A stretch of 64,000 nucleotides of DNA, taken from Ureibacillus terrenus. GTDB lineage: Bacteria > Bacillota > Bacilli > Bacillales_A > Planococcaceae. Below, one piece after another: positions 9,935 to 19,261 of the stretch (position 1 is the first letter of the stretch; the number at the start of each line of letters is the position of its first letter). Where the stretch lies: positions 62,001-126,000 of the forward strand of contig NZ_VIGD01000008.1 of assembly GCF_006569205.1 (NCBI RefSeq). The letters are read 5' to 3'. The notes below the pieces were generated by a model. That model saw nothing but the letters and a program-made list of their open reading frames with translations. It did not search any database and was not told the DNA's origin. The position numbers and the translations under genes are program-made.

Positions 9935-11011
9935 ATGTTTGATAAACTGCAGGCAGTGGAAGATCGCTACGAGCGTTTGAACGAATTGCTGAGCGATCCG
10001 GAAATCGTCAACGATCCGAAAAAACTTCGCCAATACTCCAAAGAACAAGCGGACCTCCAGGAAACGGTGGAAGTCTACCGCGAGTACAAAAAAACAAAAG
10101 AAGAATTGGAACAAACGCGGGAAATGCTCGAAGAAAAGCTCGATCCTGAAATGTACGAACTGGCGAAAGAAGAATTCAGCGCCTTAAAAGATAAAATCGA
10201 AGAATTGGAACAACGCTTAAAAATCCTTCTCCTTCCGAAAGATCCGAACGATGACAAAAACGTCATCATGGAAATCCGCGGGGCTGCCGGAGGAGACGAA
10301 GCCAACATTTTCGCCGGGGACCTTTTCCGCATGTATACCCGCTATGCGGAATCCAAAGGCTGGAAGGTCGAAGTATTGGAAGCTTCCCCAAGCTCAAGCG
10401 GCGGATACAAAGAAATCATCTTCATGATCAATGGCCATGGCGCATACTCCAAATTAAAATTCGAAAACGGCGCCCACCGCGTGCAGCGAGTGCCGCAAAC
10501 GGAATCGCAGGGCCGCATCCACACATCCACTGCCACAGTGGCCGTATTGCCGGAAGTGGAAGATGTGGAAATCGAAATCAATGAAAAAGATATCCGCGTG
10601 GACACATTCGCCGCATCGGGAGCAGGCGGGCAGCACGTCAACACGACAATGTCCGCTGTCCGCATGACCCACATTCCAACAGGGATTGTCGTTTCCATGC
10701 AAGATGAACGCTCCCAAATCAAAAACCGCGAAAAAGCCATGAGAGTCCTTCGTGCCCGCGTGGCCGACTACTACAACCGGGAAAAACAAAAAGAATTGGA
10801 TGCAGCAAGAAAATCCGCCGTTGGTACAGGGGACCGTTCCGAGCGCATCCGCACATACAACTACCCGCAAAACCGCGTCACTGACCACCGGATCGGCTTG
10901 ACGATCCAAAAGCTCGATCAAGTCATGGAAGGGAAGCTTGATGAAATCATCGACGCCCTTATCATGGAAGATCAGGCTTCCAAATTGGCGCATTTAAATG
11001 AACAAGAATAA
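9935..11011 (+). CDS. prfA: Peptide chain release factor 1
   Basis: A 358-residue class I release factor that reads UAA and UAG. It has the tripeptide anticodon Pro-Gln-Thr at 187-189 and the universal GGQ at 231-233 in [12 protein letters not shown], whose Gln is the PrmC methylation target. I chose ATG 9935 because GAGGTGA lies 6 bp upstream. An in-frame GTG at 9926 overlaps that ribosome binding site. The frame overlaps prmC by 14 bp, so the factor and its modifying enzyme are translationally coupled. Confidence 0.95.
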   Translation: MFDKLQAVEDRYERLNELLSDPEIVNDPKKLRQYSKEQADLQETVEVYREYKKTKEELEQTREMLEEKLDPEMYELAKEEFSALKDKIEELEQRLKILLLPKDPNDDKNVIMEIRGAAGGDEANIFAGDLFRMYTRYAESKGWKVEVLEASPSSSGGYKEIIFMINGHGAYSKLKFENGAHRVQRVPQTESQGRIHTSTATVAVLPEVEDVEIEINEKDIRVDTFAASGAGGQHVNTTMSAVRMTHIPTGIVVSMQDERSQIKNREKAMRVLRARVADYYNREKQKELDAARKSAVGTGDRSERIRTYNYPQNRVTDHRIGLTIQKLDQVMEGKLDEIIDALIMEDQASKLAHLNEQE

Positions 11012-11861
11012 AACGGTGTTGGAGGCCCTGAACTGGGCTTCTTCTTTTTTAACCGGACATGGTCGTGACGCCAATGCGGCAAGAATTTTGATGCAGCACC
11101 TCTATGATACGGACTACACGGGATTGATGATGCGCATTCATGAAAAAATGCCGGAGCAGAAGTGGAAGGCGTTCCGGCAAATGGCGGAAGAGCACGCAAA
11201 AGGGAAGCCCGTCCAGTACATTACGGGAAAAGAAGAATTTTATGGGAGGACCTTCCATGTTGATGAATCGGTGTTGATTCCGCGCCCTGAGACGGAGGAA
11301 TTGATTGTCGGGGCGATTGCGCGGATGAAGCGGATTTTCGGTGAAAACAAGGAAGTCAAAATTGCCGATATCGGGACAGGAAGCGGAATTATTGCGATTA
11401 CGATGAAACTGGAATGGCCGAATGCGAAAGTTACGGCGACGGATATTTCGGAAGCGGCGCTGGAGACCGCCAAACGCAACGCCCGCAGCTTGAAGGCGGA
11501 CACCGATTTCCGCCTGGGAGATTTGACGGATCCGATTGCGGGGGAAAAGTGGGATGTCATTTTATCCAACCCGCCATACATCGCCTATGAGGAAGCGGGG
11601 GAAATGTCCGATGTCGTATTGGACTATGAACCGCATCTGGCGCTCTTTGCGGAGGAAGACGGATTGCAATTCTACAGAAGAATGGCCGAGTCGTTGCCGG
11701 ATTTATTGAACCGGCCGGCTTTGATCGGCGTGGAAATCGGATACCGGCAGGGGGAAGCGGTGGCCGATCTGTTCCGGTCCCGTTTTCCGGATGCGCAAAT
11801 CGAAATTGTGAAAGATATCAATCAAAAAAATAGATTTGTTTTTTGTATAATCGATGTATAA
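10998..11861 (+). CDS. prmC: Release factor glutamine N5-methyltransferase PrmC
   Basis: A 287-residue SAM-dependent methyltransferase that methylates the GGQ glutamine of RF1 and RF2. It has an N-terminal helical substrate-binding domain, motif [10 protein letters not shown] (about 122-130) and the catalytic NPPY at 191-194. The start codon lies inside the end of prfA in another frame. This gene order is standard in Bacillota. Confidence 0.93.
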   Translation: MNKNKTVLEALNWASSFLTGHGRDANAARILMQHLYDTDYTGLMMRIHEKMPEQKWKAFRQMAEEHAKGKPVQYITGKEEFYGRTFHVDESVLIPRPETEELIVGAIARMKRIFGENKEVKIADIGTGSGIIAITMKLEWPNAKVTATDISEAALETAKRNARSLKADTDFRLGDLTDPIAGEKWDVILSNPPYIAYEEAGEMSDVVLDYEPHLALFAEEDGLQFYRRMAESLPDLLNRPALIGVEIGYRQGEAVADLFRSRFPDAQIEIVKDINQKNRFVFCIIDV

Positions 11862-11866
11862 AAATC

Positions 11867-11899
11867 TCCCTTCCTGTCCATGATGATGGCAGGGAGGGA
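11867..11899 (+). promoter_or_regulatory. Hairpin burying the spoIIR ribosome binding site
   Basis: TCCCTTCCTG (11867-11876) pairs with CAGGGAGGGA (11890-11899), one G-U. The stem continues as CCAT/ATGG around a GATG tetraloop with a single bulged T. The 3-prime arm is the whole Shine-Dalgarno sequence of spoIIR, 7 bp before its ATG. No T run follows, so it is not a good terminator for prmC. Confidence 0.7.
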
Positions 11900-11906
11900 A
11901 TGAAAC

Positions 11907-12506
11907 ATGCTAAACGATTACGAGATTATTAGAAATGAAAAAGAACGGGTTCATCCTATCGTCAGCATTCTCAAATTGCTCGCGTCCAGCTTGGCGGTCT
12001 ATTGTTTTCTATTAATGGTGCCGGATTTGGTAGATCAATTCTATGAACTTCGTGAAAAGATGATAGATGATTCATTGAAAGTGCGCGTCATTGCCAACAG
12101 CAACACGAACGCGGACCAGCAGCTGAAAGAGGAAATGGTGGCAAGCCTCCAGCCGATGTTTACAGAAATTTTGTACAATGAAGCGAACGGAATCGACAAT
12201 GATGAGGCGCTTGCGAAATTGGACACATATGTTGCGCGGCATTATGGCGAGCATGATGTGAAAATCAATCTCGGCGAGCATTTGACGCCACCGAAGTGGG
12301 ACGGCAATACATTTTATCCGCAAGGCTATTACAATACGTTGGTGCTGACAATCGGCGCAGGCCGCGGCGACAACTTCTGGTGCAGCATCTTCTCGAATTT
12401 GTGCAAACGTCCAAGCGAAAAGGACAAAGAGGAATTGAAGGAAGAGGAAGAGAAAGAAGAAGTGCGGTTCCTTGTATGGGAATGGCTGAAGAAGCTGTTT
12501 GCCTAA
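11907..12506 (+). CDS. spoIIR: Stage II sporulation protein R
   Basis: A 199-residue secreted signalling protein with one N-terminal membrane/signal segment (about residues 22-42). It carries the conserved KVRVIANSNTNADQQLK motif and a C-terminal GRGDNFWCSIF region. In B. subtilis it is made in the forespore under sigma-F, exported and triggers SpoIIGA to process pro-sigma-E in the mother cell. The mature region is shorter than usual and ends in an acidic EEEEKEE stretch. The GGAGGG site lies in a hairpin. Confidence 0.9.
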   Translation: MLNDYEIIRNEKERVHPIVSILKLLASSLAVYCFLLMVPDLVDQFYELREKMIDDSLKVRVIANSNTNADQQLKEEMVASLQPMFTEILYNEANGIDNDEALAKLDTYVARHYGEHDVKINLGEHLTPPKWDGNTFYPQGYYNTLVLTIGAGRGDNFWCSIFSNLCKRPSEKDKEELKEEEEKEEVRFLVWEWLKKLFA

Positions 12507-12613
12507 TGAGGAAGGAATTAGTTTGGCGATGAAAGAACAGCGGCTTTTGGAATCATGGATTGTGGACGATATTATAATGAAGGAACTTCACAGCCGAAAA
12601 AAACATATTTGAA

Positions 12614-12838
12614 TTTTTCACAACCGGTTTGAACCATTGGGTGCCCAATCAAAAAATTCGACAAAGTTTTCCACGGATTGTGGGGAAGTTATGCACACTT
12701 CGCACGAAATTATCCACATATTGTGGATAAAATTGTTGAAATTCAGTATTTTCAGGAGATGACATACATGGAAACGGTCTTAATAACTGTGGGTAAAAAA
12801 GTGGATAAAGAAAAAATTTATTCACAAGCTGTGGATTT
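12614..12838. promoter_or_regulatory. Cluster of DnaA boxes upstream of ywlC
   Basis: Two perfect TTATCCACA boxes face each other at 12710-12718 and 12722-12730 (3 bp apart). One-mismatch boxes lie at 12689-12697 (TTATGCACA), 12788-12796 (TTACCCACA on minus) and 12800-12808 (TTATCCACT on minus). Weaker matches occur at 12614, 12667, 12680 and 12830. The perfect pair lies 38-58 bp before the ywlC start. I recall ywlC as one of the B. subtilis loci with DnaA boxes in its upstream region. Confidence 0.8.
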
Positions 12839-13796
12839 ATTGAATCAAGGGGAAGTGGTCGCCTTTCCGACCGAAACGGTTTACGGCCTCGGGGCAGTGG
12901 CGACGGATGATGAGGCTGTGAAGAAAATTTATGAAGCGAAAGGACGTCCTTCCGATAACCCCCTTATTGTACATATTGGAACGATTGAAGAAGTTTCGGA
13001 TTATGTGGAGGAGGTTCCGGAAAAGGCGAAAAAATTGATGGAACGCTTTTGGCCGGGGCCTTTGACATTGATTATGAAAGCAAAACCGGATGTGCTGGCA
13101 AAAAGCGTGACGGCGGGGCTTCCGACAGTGGGCATCCGCATGCCGGATCATGAAGTGGCATTGGAGCTTTTAAGAACGCTGAAAAAACCGTTGGCGGCGC
13201 CGAGTGCCAACCGGAGCGGAAAGCCGAGCCCCACGAAGGCGGAGCATGTGTATGAAGATTTGAAAGGCCGCATTCCTTTGATTTTGGATGGAGGCACCAC
13301 AGGAATCGGCATTGAGTCGACGGTATTGGATGTGACGGTCGATCCGCCGGTGATCCTGCGTCCGGGCGGGGTGACGAAGGAAATGCTGGAGGCGGAAATC
13401 GGGGAAGTGGCGGCGCCGTCCCTGAAAGAACAGCAATTGGAGTCGACACCGAAAGCGCCCGGCATGAAATATACCCATTACGCACCGGAAGCGCCGGTCT
13501 ATTTGATCGAAAGGAACCGGGAGAAAATTGAAAAGACCGTGCGCGAACTGCAAAACAAAGGGCATCGGGTGGCCCTTCTGGCGCCGTCCAATTATGCGTC
13601 CATTCCGGCGGATTATTTCTTTCCTTTTGGCGAGGAAGAAGATAGAAAGCAGATGGCGGCCAACCTGTACGACGCTCTCCGCGCATGCGACAAAACCGAC
13701 GCGACCATCATTTTGGCCACCACGACATCCACTGAAGGCGTCGGCGCTGCCATCATGAACCGCCTCCATAAAGCCGCCGGAGGGAAATTTATCTAG
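12768..13796 (+). CDS. ywlC: Threonylcarbamoyl-AMP synthase (Sua5/YwlC)
   Basis: A 342-residue enzyme making threonylcarbamoyl-AMP from threonine, bicarbonate and ATP for the universal t6A37 tRNA modification. The YrdC-like domain (about 15-215) shows FPTETVYGLG, the KGRPSDNPLIVH loop and SANRSGKPSPT. The C-terminal Sua5 domain (about 235-342) has PGMKYTHYAPEAPVYL. ATG 12768 follows AGGAG by 9 bp. The frame is open 30 codons further upstream, but that DNA is the DnaA-box cluster and lacks a ribosome binding site. Confidence 0.92.
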   Translation: METVLITVGKKVDKEKIYSQAVDLLNQGEVVAFPTETVYGLGAVATDDEAVKKIYEAKGRPSDNPLIVHIGTIEEVSDYVEEVPEKAKKLMERFWPGPLTLIMKAKPDVLAKSVTAGLPTVGIRMPDHEVALELLRTLKKPLAAPSANRSGKPSPTKAEHVYEDLKGRIPLILDGGTTGIGIESTVLDVTVDPPVILRPGGVTKEMLEAEIGEVAAPSLKEQQLESTPKAPGMKYTHYAPEAPVYLIERNREKIEKTVRELQNKGHRVALLAPSNYASIPADYFFPFGEEEDRKQMAANLYDALRACDKTDATIILATTTSTEGVGAAIMNRLHKAAGGKFI

Positions 13797-13905
13797 GGCA
13801 TTTTTTGGGCGCGGCTTATGGCAAAGGCGGTGTACGCAATAATATTTCGCCCGAAAACATCATATGATGAAATGCCAGGCACTTTATATAGAAAAGAGGA
13901 CATTC

Positions 13906-14403
13906 GTGCAAGAAATTGTTTCGGGGCTTATTGTATCACTGGATGTGGCAGCGTTGTATTTGTTGGTTACGGAAGTGAAAAGCCGTTTCTTGCTTTCAAT
14001 GTGGACAGCCATCCTTCACATGGTCTTCCCGGTCATCGGATTCAGCCTGGGAAATTGGATGCTCCACATTTTATTGCAATGGTCCGGCATCGTTTCAAGC
14101 GGCCTTTTATTTTTTATTGGACTGCAAATTCTTTTGTCTTCGAAAAACCCGAAATATTCTGTGCCAATCGGCCTTTTGGCGGTCACTGCAAGTTTAGATA
14201 CCTTTTCAGTAAGTATTTCTTTTGGTATGCTTAATTTACAAAAATATTATTTTATATTAAGTTCAGGGATATGGACCTTCATCATGTCCTATCTCGCCCT
14301 GCATGCGGTGAAAACGGGGATTCCGATAAAAAATGCGCCTTTTAAATGGATAGCCGGGCTATCTTTAATTACAATAAGTATATATACATTATGGGAACAG
14401 TAA
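13906..14403 (+). CDS. mntP: MntP-type manganese efflux protein (YwlD)
   Basis: A 165-residue, strongly hydrophobic protein with about six membrane segments in two halves, each with the family aspartate motif: GLIVSLDVAALYL near the N-terminus and AVTASLDTFSVSISFG in the middle. This is the MntP (DUF204) architecture, a Mn2+ exporter in B. subtilis controlled by the yybP-ykoY riboswitch. I see no such riboswitch in the short gap here. I prefer GTG 13906 (AGAGGA just upstream) over the ATG at 13864, which lacks a ribosome binding site. The first half is less conserved than usual, so substrate is inferred. Confidence 0.75.
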   Translation: MQEIVSGLIVSLDVAALYLLVTEVKSRFLLSMWTAILHMVFPVIGFSLGNWMLHILLQWSGIVSSGLLFFIGLQILLSSKNPKYSVPIGLLAVTASLDTFSVSISFGMLNLQKYYFILSSGIWTFIMSYLALHAVKTGIPIKNAPFKWIAGLSLITISIYTLWEQ

Positions 14404-14427
14404 CAAGGAGAAGAGTGAGAGGGTACC

Positions 14428-14898
14428 ATGAATATTTATTTTGTATGCACAGGAAACACATGCAGAAGTCCGATGGCTGAAGCGATTTTAAAGCATAAGA
14501 ATATCGAAGGCATCGAAGTCAAGTCAGCAGGCATCTTCGCTCTGGAGGGCGGCAAGATATCAGAACATTCCAAAACCGTCCTGGAGCAGGAAAATATCGA
14601 TTTTGAACACACAACAAGGCAAGTGAATGAAAAAGATATCGAATGGGCGGATTTGATTTTAACCATGACCGCTGCCCACCGCGATATGATCCTTCAATTT
14701 TACCAAAATGCAAAAGGGAAGACTTATACGCTCAAAGAATATGTAATGCCGTACAGTTCGCCTGATGTATCCGACCCCTATGGCGGTGATTTGGACACAT
14801 ACAAAAATACCTATAACGAATTGAATAGATTAATAGACGAACTGGTGAAGAAAATCACTGAAGGGGGCCGGGAAAAGGATGAGGAACAAAGCGTTTAG
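14428..14898 (+). CDS. ywlE: Protein-arginine phosphatase YwlE (low-molecular-weight phosphatase fold)
   Basis: A 156-residue cysteine phosphatase. The P-loop CTGNTCRSP has nucleophile Cys7 and Arg13, and the general acid lies in VSDPYGGD. Thr11 is the residue that makes YwlE specific for phosphoarginine, where tyrosine phosphatases carry Ile or Leu. It should therefore reverse McsB protein-arginine phosphorylation that tags proteins for ClpCP. The last 20 bp overlap the chemoreceptor gene, which suggests coupled translation. Confidence 0.9.
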   Translation: MNIYFVCTGNTCRSPMAEAILKHKNIEGIEVKSAGIFALEGGKISEHSKTVLEQENIDFEHTTRQVNEKDIEWADLILTMTAAHRDMILQFYQNAKGKTYTLKEYVMPYSSPDVSDPYGGDLDTYKNTYNELNRLIDELVKKITEGGREKDEEQSV

Positions 14899-16177
14899 CA
14901 TCCGGCGGAAGCTCGTTTTATTCGTTGGAATATTGGCGGTCATTACATATTCCACGAGCTTTCTGTTCATCCATTTTTTTCATCCGTACTTTTTCTCGCA
15001 ATTCCGCATCTTCTCAAACAGCCTTGTCTTCGAAATCATTACATATGCATTGGGCATAACGTGGTCATGCATCCTGGCGGCCATCTTCAGCGTGGTCATA
15101 ACAAAACCGCTTGAAAATCTGGAAAGAACGGCCGTGAGAGTTGCGGAAGGCAAGATTGGACAAGATGTGGAAATGCCAAGGACACAAGACGAAATCCGAT
15201 CCGTGGCCGAAGCCTTCCAGCTCATGCTTGAAAATCTGCGGCGGATGGTCGACAGCATTGACGTCAACTTCCAAAAAACGAATGAAACGATCATCGCCCT
15301 TTCCGAACAGACCGCGAGCGCAACGAGAAAAGCGGAAGGCATTGCCGAAACCGTCGGGCAAATTTCGGCCGGGGCGGAATCATCCGCAACCGCCGTGCAA
15401 GAAACCGCGGAAGCCATTGAAGATGTGCGGCAGCTGGCTTCGGAAGTGAATCAAAAAGCATTGAATTCCAAAGCCGCTTCTTTGGACATGCTCGAAAACC
15501 TGAAAATCACCTCCAGCGCCTTTCATAACCTGATCGGCAGCATCCAAAAAATCACGTCCGGCAATGAAAAAGCTTTGGAAAGCATCCATCAGCTGGAGAA
15601 AAATGCGGAACAAATCGGGGAAATCATCCGGCTGGTCGGCGATATTGCCGCACAGACCAATCTGCTTGCGCTGAATGCTTCCATTGAAGCCGCAAGAGCC
15701 GGGGAACAAGGAAAAGGTTTCGCGGTGGTGGCGGAAGAAGTGCGCAATTTGGCGGATGAAAGCGCCAAAGCCGTAAAAGGCATCACCGAATTGATCAAAA
15801 CGATGCAGGATAATGTGGACATCGTCGTCAAACAGATGAACGAACAGGTGGCCTTTGCCAAAAAGGAATCCGCAAAGATTACGGAAGCAACGGCCGTCGT
15901 CGAGCAAATGACAACAAGCGTACATAGCATGGCAGATACAGTGATACATATTTCCAAATTAATCGAAAAGCAAATGGAAAACATTGAAACGACCGCCCGC
16001 CAATCCCAGGAAGTGGCAGCCATCGCGGAAGAAACATCTGCCGGAGCGTTGGAAGTGAAAGGCTCCACCGACGAGCAGGCGGCAAACTTGGAACAAGTGG
16101 AACAACTCTCACAGGAATTGAGACGGCAATCCGAACAGCTTTATCAATTGATTCAGCAGTTTGACCGCTCGAAGTGA
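14879..16177 (+). CDS. Methyl-accepting chemotaxis protein without an extracellular sensor domain
   Basis: A 432-residue chemoreceptor. TM1 is about residues 11-32 and TM2 about 50-74. The extracellular loop is only about 18 residues, too short for a ligand-binding domain. A HAMP-like segment follows to about 127. The long cytoplasmic coiled coil carries the signalling tip [17 protein letters not shown] and [13 protein letters not shown], where CheA and CheW bind. It therefore senses an internal or membrane signal rather than a periplasmic-type ligand. It overlaps ywlE by 20 bp. The 320 bp after it hold no gene, only purine-rich degenerate repeats. Confidence 0.9.
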   Translation: MRNKAFSIRRKLVLFVGILAVITYSTSFLFIHFFHPYFFSQFRIFSNSLVFEIITYALGITWSCILAAIFSVVITKPLENLERTAVRVAEGKIGQDVEMPRTQDEIRSVAEAFQLMLENLRRMVDSIDVNFQKTNETIIALSEQTASATRKAEGIAETVGQISAGAESSATAVQETAEAIEDVRQLASEVNQKALNSKAASLDMLENLKITSSAFHNLIGSIQKITSGNEKALESIHQLEKNAEQIGEIIRLVGDIAAQTNLLALNASIEAARAGEQGKGFAVVAEEVRNLADESAKAVKGITELIKTMQDNVDIVVKQMNEQVAFAKKESAKITEATAVVEQMTTSVHSMADTVIHISKLIEKQMENIETTARQSQEVAAIAEETSAGALEVKGSTDEQAANLEQVEQLSQELRRQSEQLYQLIQQFDRSK

Positions 16178-16500
16178 CCGCAAGCGCGCGTAAAGAAGGA
16201 TTGGATATTGCGGGTTGTGCCGTTTATTGATGATTGAGGCAATTGGATGGCGCGGAAGGTTGTGCCTTTCATGAATGGATGCGAATGGGATTGGGAAGGA
16301 CAGGTTCATGGTTAAATGATTACATAGTTGATTGATTCGATCTTGGAAAAGCCGATTGGGAAGGATATGTCCATGGTTGGACTGGGCTTGGTCTGGAAGG
16401 GCGCAGGAGGTTGCCTTTTCTTTGTTGAAGCTGGTACAATCTATAATGAATGATTTGGAAACAGGATTGTATAGGGATGAAATGGCAGGGGGATATAAAA

Positions 16501-16824
16501 ATGAAACCATCCAAAGTGGTGTTGGCAACTTTCGTCGGCTTGGGGCTTATTGGACTTGGTGCATGCGGCAATGATGAGGAAGGAAAGAAAGCGGAAGTGA
16601 ATGAAGAGTTGGCGGCAGAAGGGGAAAAAATCGTAAAATCCAGCTGCGCCAGTTGCCATGGGGTGGATTTGACAGGCGATCTTGGGCCAAATTTACATAA
16701 TCTTACTTTGTCGAAGGAGCAAATTATGGAAGTGTTGAGAAAAGGCGGGAAAACCATGCCGCCCGGAACGGCTAACGGCAAGGAAGAAGCGGTCGCTGAA
16801 TATTTGTTGACGTTGAAAGAATGA
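16501..16824 (+). CDS. Lipoprotein cytochrome c-551-type (CccB-like)
   Basis: A 107-residue small cytochrome c: lipoprotein signal with lipobox GLGAC, a short charged linker, one heme site CASCH, and a distal methionine ligand in TMPPG. It should sit outside the membrane and carry electrons to a terminal oxidase, like B. subtilis CccB. ATG 16501 follows AGGGGGAT; the frame is open 17 codons further upstream without a ribosome binding site. A possible promoter (TTGCCT, 18 bp, TACAAT) lies at about 16411-16440. Confidence 0.9.
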   Translation: MKPSKVVLATFVGLGLIGLGACGNDEEGKKAEVNEELAAEGEKIVKSSCASCHGVDLTGDLGPNLHNLTLSKEQIMEVLRKGGKTMPPGTANGKEEAVAEYLLTLKE

Positions 16825-16843
16825 AGTGTTTATACATAACCGG

Positions 16844-16882
16844 ACTGCCTCTGGAAAGTGTTCTTTCCGGGGCAGTTTTTTT
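16844..16882 (+). terminator. Terminator after the cytochrome c gene
   Basis: ACTGCC and GGAAAG arms pair with CTTTCC and GGCAGT, followed by seven Ts. Confidence 0.88.
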
Positions 16883-16920
16883 ATTGGGTTGGAGACTGGG
16901 GGAAGGGGGAGCGGCAAAGG

Positions 16921-17531
16921 GGTTCAAATATCCAAGAGGGGACTTATTTGCCTGAGCAAGGGAAATATCCGCCCAAGATGAAATGGTAAGAGCCCAAGGT
17001 TGGGAGTGATCTGCCCAAGGGGGAGTTGCAAGAGCCCGAGTTGAAGGGTCATCTGCTCAAAGGGGATGTGCAAGAGCCCAAGAGGGGAGCGTATCTGCCC
17101 AAGAGGAATGAGTAAGAGCCCAAGATTGGGAGTGATCCGCCCAAGAGGAAGATGCAAGAGCCCAAGAGGGGAGCGTATCTGCCCAAGAGGAATGAGTAAG
17201 AGCCCAAGATTGGGAGTGATCCGCCCAAGAGGAAGATGCAAGAGCCCAAGAGGGAAGCGTATCTGCCCGAGTGGAAAATCTATCTGCCCAAGAAGAAATT
17301 GTAAGAGCCCAAGATTGGGAATTATCCGCCCAAGAGAAATCAGTAAGAGCCCAAGGTTGGGAATTATCTGCCCAAGAGGAAGATGCAAGAGCCCAAGAGG
17401 AAAATGTATCTGCCCATGATGAAGCAGCAAGTGCCCGAGCCGGGAAATTATTTGTCCAAGGGCAGGGAGCAAATGCCCGAGCCGGAGAATCATTCGCCCA
17501 AGCAAGGCCACTGACTGCCCAAGTCCATCAT
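16921..17531 (+). repeat. 21-bp repeat array B (GCCCRAG on plus)
   Basis: About 29 tandem 21-bp units with GCCCAAG or GCCCGAG on the plus strand fill the space between the cytochrome c terminator and the convergent lipoprotein operon. An 84-bp block (four units) starting near 17076 is repeated almost exactly at 17160 and again, diverged, at about 17244. Confidence 0.92.
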
Positions 17532-17537
17532 CTTCTA

Positions 17538-17574
17538 TTAAAAAAATAAAGAGCGGATTTCCATCATCCGCTCT
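17538..17574 (-). terminator. Terminator of the minus-strand lipoprotein operon
   Basis: AGAGCGGAT and ATCCGCTCT pair perfectly and are followed on the minus strand by a T-rich run. It lies between array B and the operon. Confidence 0.85.
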
Positions 17575-17650
17575 AATAAAACGAATTGCCTGTTCCGGCA
17601 ACTCCGTTATATATGCTGAACCCCAAATATCATTTACTTGCTGTCCATCC

Positions 17651-17770
17651 TCACTCCGCAATTTCAAACATGGCGCGGGGCCGGAATCAGCCCGGCCCGT
17701 CAGCCACGGCCATACTTTCTTTGTTCCAAAGAACATATGGATGGCCCGGCCACAAATTGGTTCAAAGTCC
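17651..17770 (-). pseudogene. Duplicated 3-prime end of the IPT/TIG lipoprotein gene
   Basis: Read on the minus strand, this DNA ends in the codons RAMFEIAE plus stop, a near copy of the gene ending RAMFEITE exactly 120 bp (40 codons) upstream. About 30 bp are nearly identical; similarity fades further in, and in-frame stops interrupt it. It looks like the tail of a former tandem copy or a local duplication. Confidence 0.65.
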
Positions 17771-19261
17771 TCACTCGGTAATTTCAAACATCGCGCGGAT
17801 GGCCGGGATGCCGGTGCCAGGGTGGTCGTTCCGGTACGTCAGCATCGGTCTCAAATAATAAGTCGGCTGGACTTGCTGGCCTTTATAAATCGAAGGATAA
17901 ATATCGATGAATTGATAGCCCGGTTCGCCGGTTGCCACTAATTTCAACTTCACCGTACCCTGCGAATTGAATCCGCAAACGTAACCGATGTAGCTGTTGT
18001 TGTATAAAACGGCCAAGGCGTTGTCAAATTCCGTCCAGCCGGAACCTTTGATCGTCACTTCAAATTCCGTGCCGACCGGTCCGGAAGATGGCGAAACCGA
18101 AACGATGGAAGGCAGGATTCTCAAGTAGGCCTGTCCGTACACCTCATCGCCCACTTTGACGTCGATTAAATGAGGAAGGCCGCCCAAATCATCCGGAATC
18201 GCAAATTCATATGTCAAATTCCCTTTGTCATCTGTTTCAGCTTCTCCCAAATCAAAGATTTCCGGGCCGTATCCTTCCTTCGTCACCCGCGTACCGACCA
18301 TCGTATGCCAATCGAATGAGACTTTCTCATTTTTCGGCAATCCGGAAGCCGTCAACACAACCTTTTCGCCCACTGTGCCTTCCGGACGGTCCAATGCGAC
18401 TTTCACGCCATCCTTATTCTTCGGTTCCGGCATTTGGATGCCGCCATCCGCGGCTTCCGGCGCCTTTTCCACATACGATGCCGTTGTCACCGGCTCATCG
18501 GACGTAATTTCAAAGGTGAAATAGTGTGTATGAATATAGTTGATGGCCGAACTGTCCCGGCTCAAATACGGGAATCCGCTTGCGCCGCTTTCCACCGTGA
18601 TGCTGTGGAGGCCTTTTTTCCCGGCCGCGCGGAATACGGCTACCGCTTTTCCGTTTGTCGTCACGGCGGTAATCATGCCGGTATATTTATTATCCCAGTT
18701 CACATGCCACAAGCTGCCGTACATTTTCCAGCTTAACCCTTCACCCTTGATTGTGACTTCCGTTCCAGGAGGTCCGGATGTCGGGCTGATGGTGAACACC
18801 GTTTCCACAAAGAAGTTGGCTTTCGCGACCACTTCATCATCCTGATAAACGAGAATATCATGGTCATCGCCGAATCCGTCCGGAATGGAGAAAGTGCCTG
18901 CCCATTTTCCGTCCGCATCGGCTTTTCCTTCGGCCACCACTTTTTCCGCCGGTTCATAGGCGGCTCCGATGAAGGAATAGTTGTCCTCAATTTGATAAGA
19001 GCCTTCCATATCGACCCAAACCACTTTCAACGGCTTTTCCGGTTTCAACGATTCCGCCGTGATGGCCACTTCGTCGCCGATGCGGCCGCTGCTTTTGCTG
19101 AGCGTCACTTTGCCGATCAAATTCACGTTTTTTTCCTCGGCGCTGGCAGAAGCCTGTTCGTCTTTATTTTTTGATTCTTCGCCGGACTGGGTGCAGCCGG
19201 CCAAAACAAAGATGATGGAGAGAGAAATGAAGAATGCCCGAAGTCGCCGTTTTTTCATCAT
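17771..19261 (-). CDS. Large lipoprotein with IPT/TIG domains
   Basis: A 496-residue protein with a lipoprotein signal (lipobox LAGC, Cys at about residue 23) and a charged linker. Beta-sandwich modules follow. Two clear IPT/TIG signatures are visible, TISPTSGPPGTEVTIKGEG and VSVSPSSGPVGTEFEVTIKG. Two related modules open KVTLSKSSGRIGDEVAITAE and KVALDRPEGTVGEKVVLTAS. So it is an elongated surface protein of four or more immunoglobulin-like units. Function unknown; adhesion or binding to surface polymers is inference. Its start overlaps the stop of the upstream lipoprotein gene (ATGA). Confidence 0.8.
   Translation of the reverse strand: MMKKRRLRAFFISLSIIFVLAGCTQSGEESKNKDEQASASAEEKNVNLIGKVTLSKSSGRIGDEVAITAESLKPEKPLKVVWVDMEGSYQIEDNYSFIGAAYEPAEKVVAEGKADADGKWAGTFSIPDGFGDDHDILVYQDDEVVAKANFFVETVFTISPTSGPPGTEVTIKGEGLSWKMYGSLWHVNWDNKYTGMITAVTTNGKAVAVFRAAGKKGLHSITVESGASGFPYLSRDSSAINYIHTHYFTFEITSDEPVTTASYVEKAPEAADGGIQMPEPKNKDGVKVALDRPEGTVGEKVVLTASGLPKNEKVSFDWHTMVGTRVTKEGYGPEIFDLGEAETDDKGNLTYEFAIPDDLGGLPHLIDVKVGDEVYGQAYLRILPSIVSVSPSSGPVGTEFEVTIKGSGWTEFDNALAVLYNNSYIGYVCGFNSQGTVKLKLVATGEPGYQFIDIYPSIYKGQQVQPTYYLRPMLTYRNDHPGTGIPAIRAMFEITE

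Noticed and set aside
12524-12607. Small frame after spoIIR (about 27-29 codons)
   Set aside because: The ribosome binding site is weak, no homology is recognised, and its DNA includes DnaA-box-like sequence; too little evidence.
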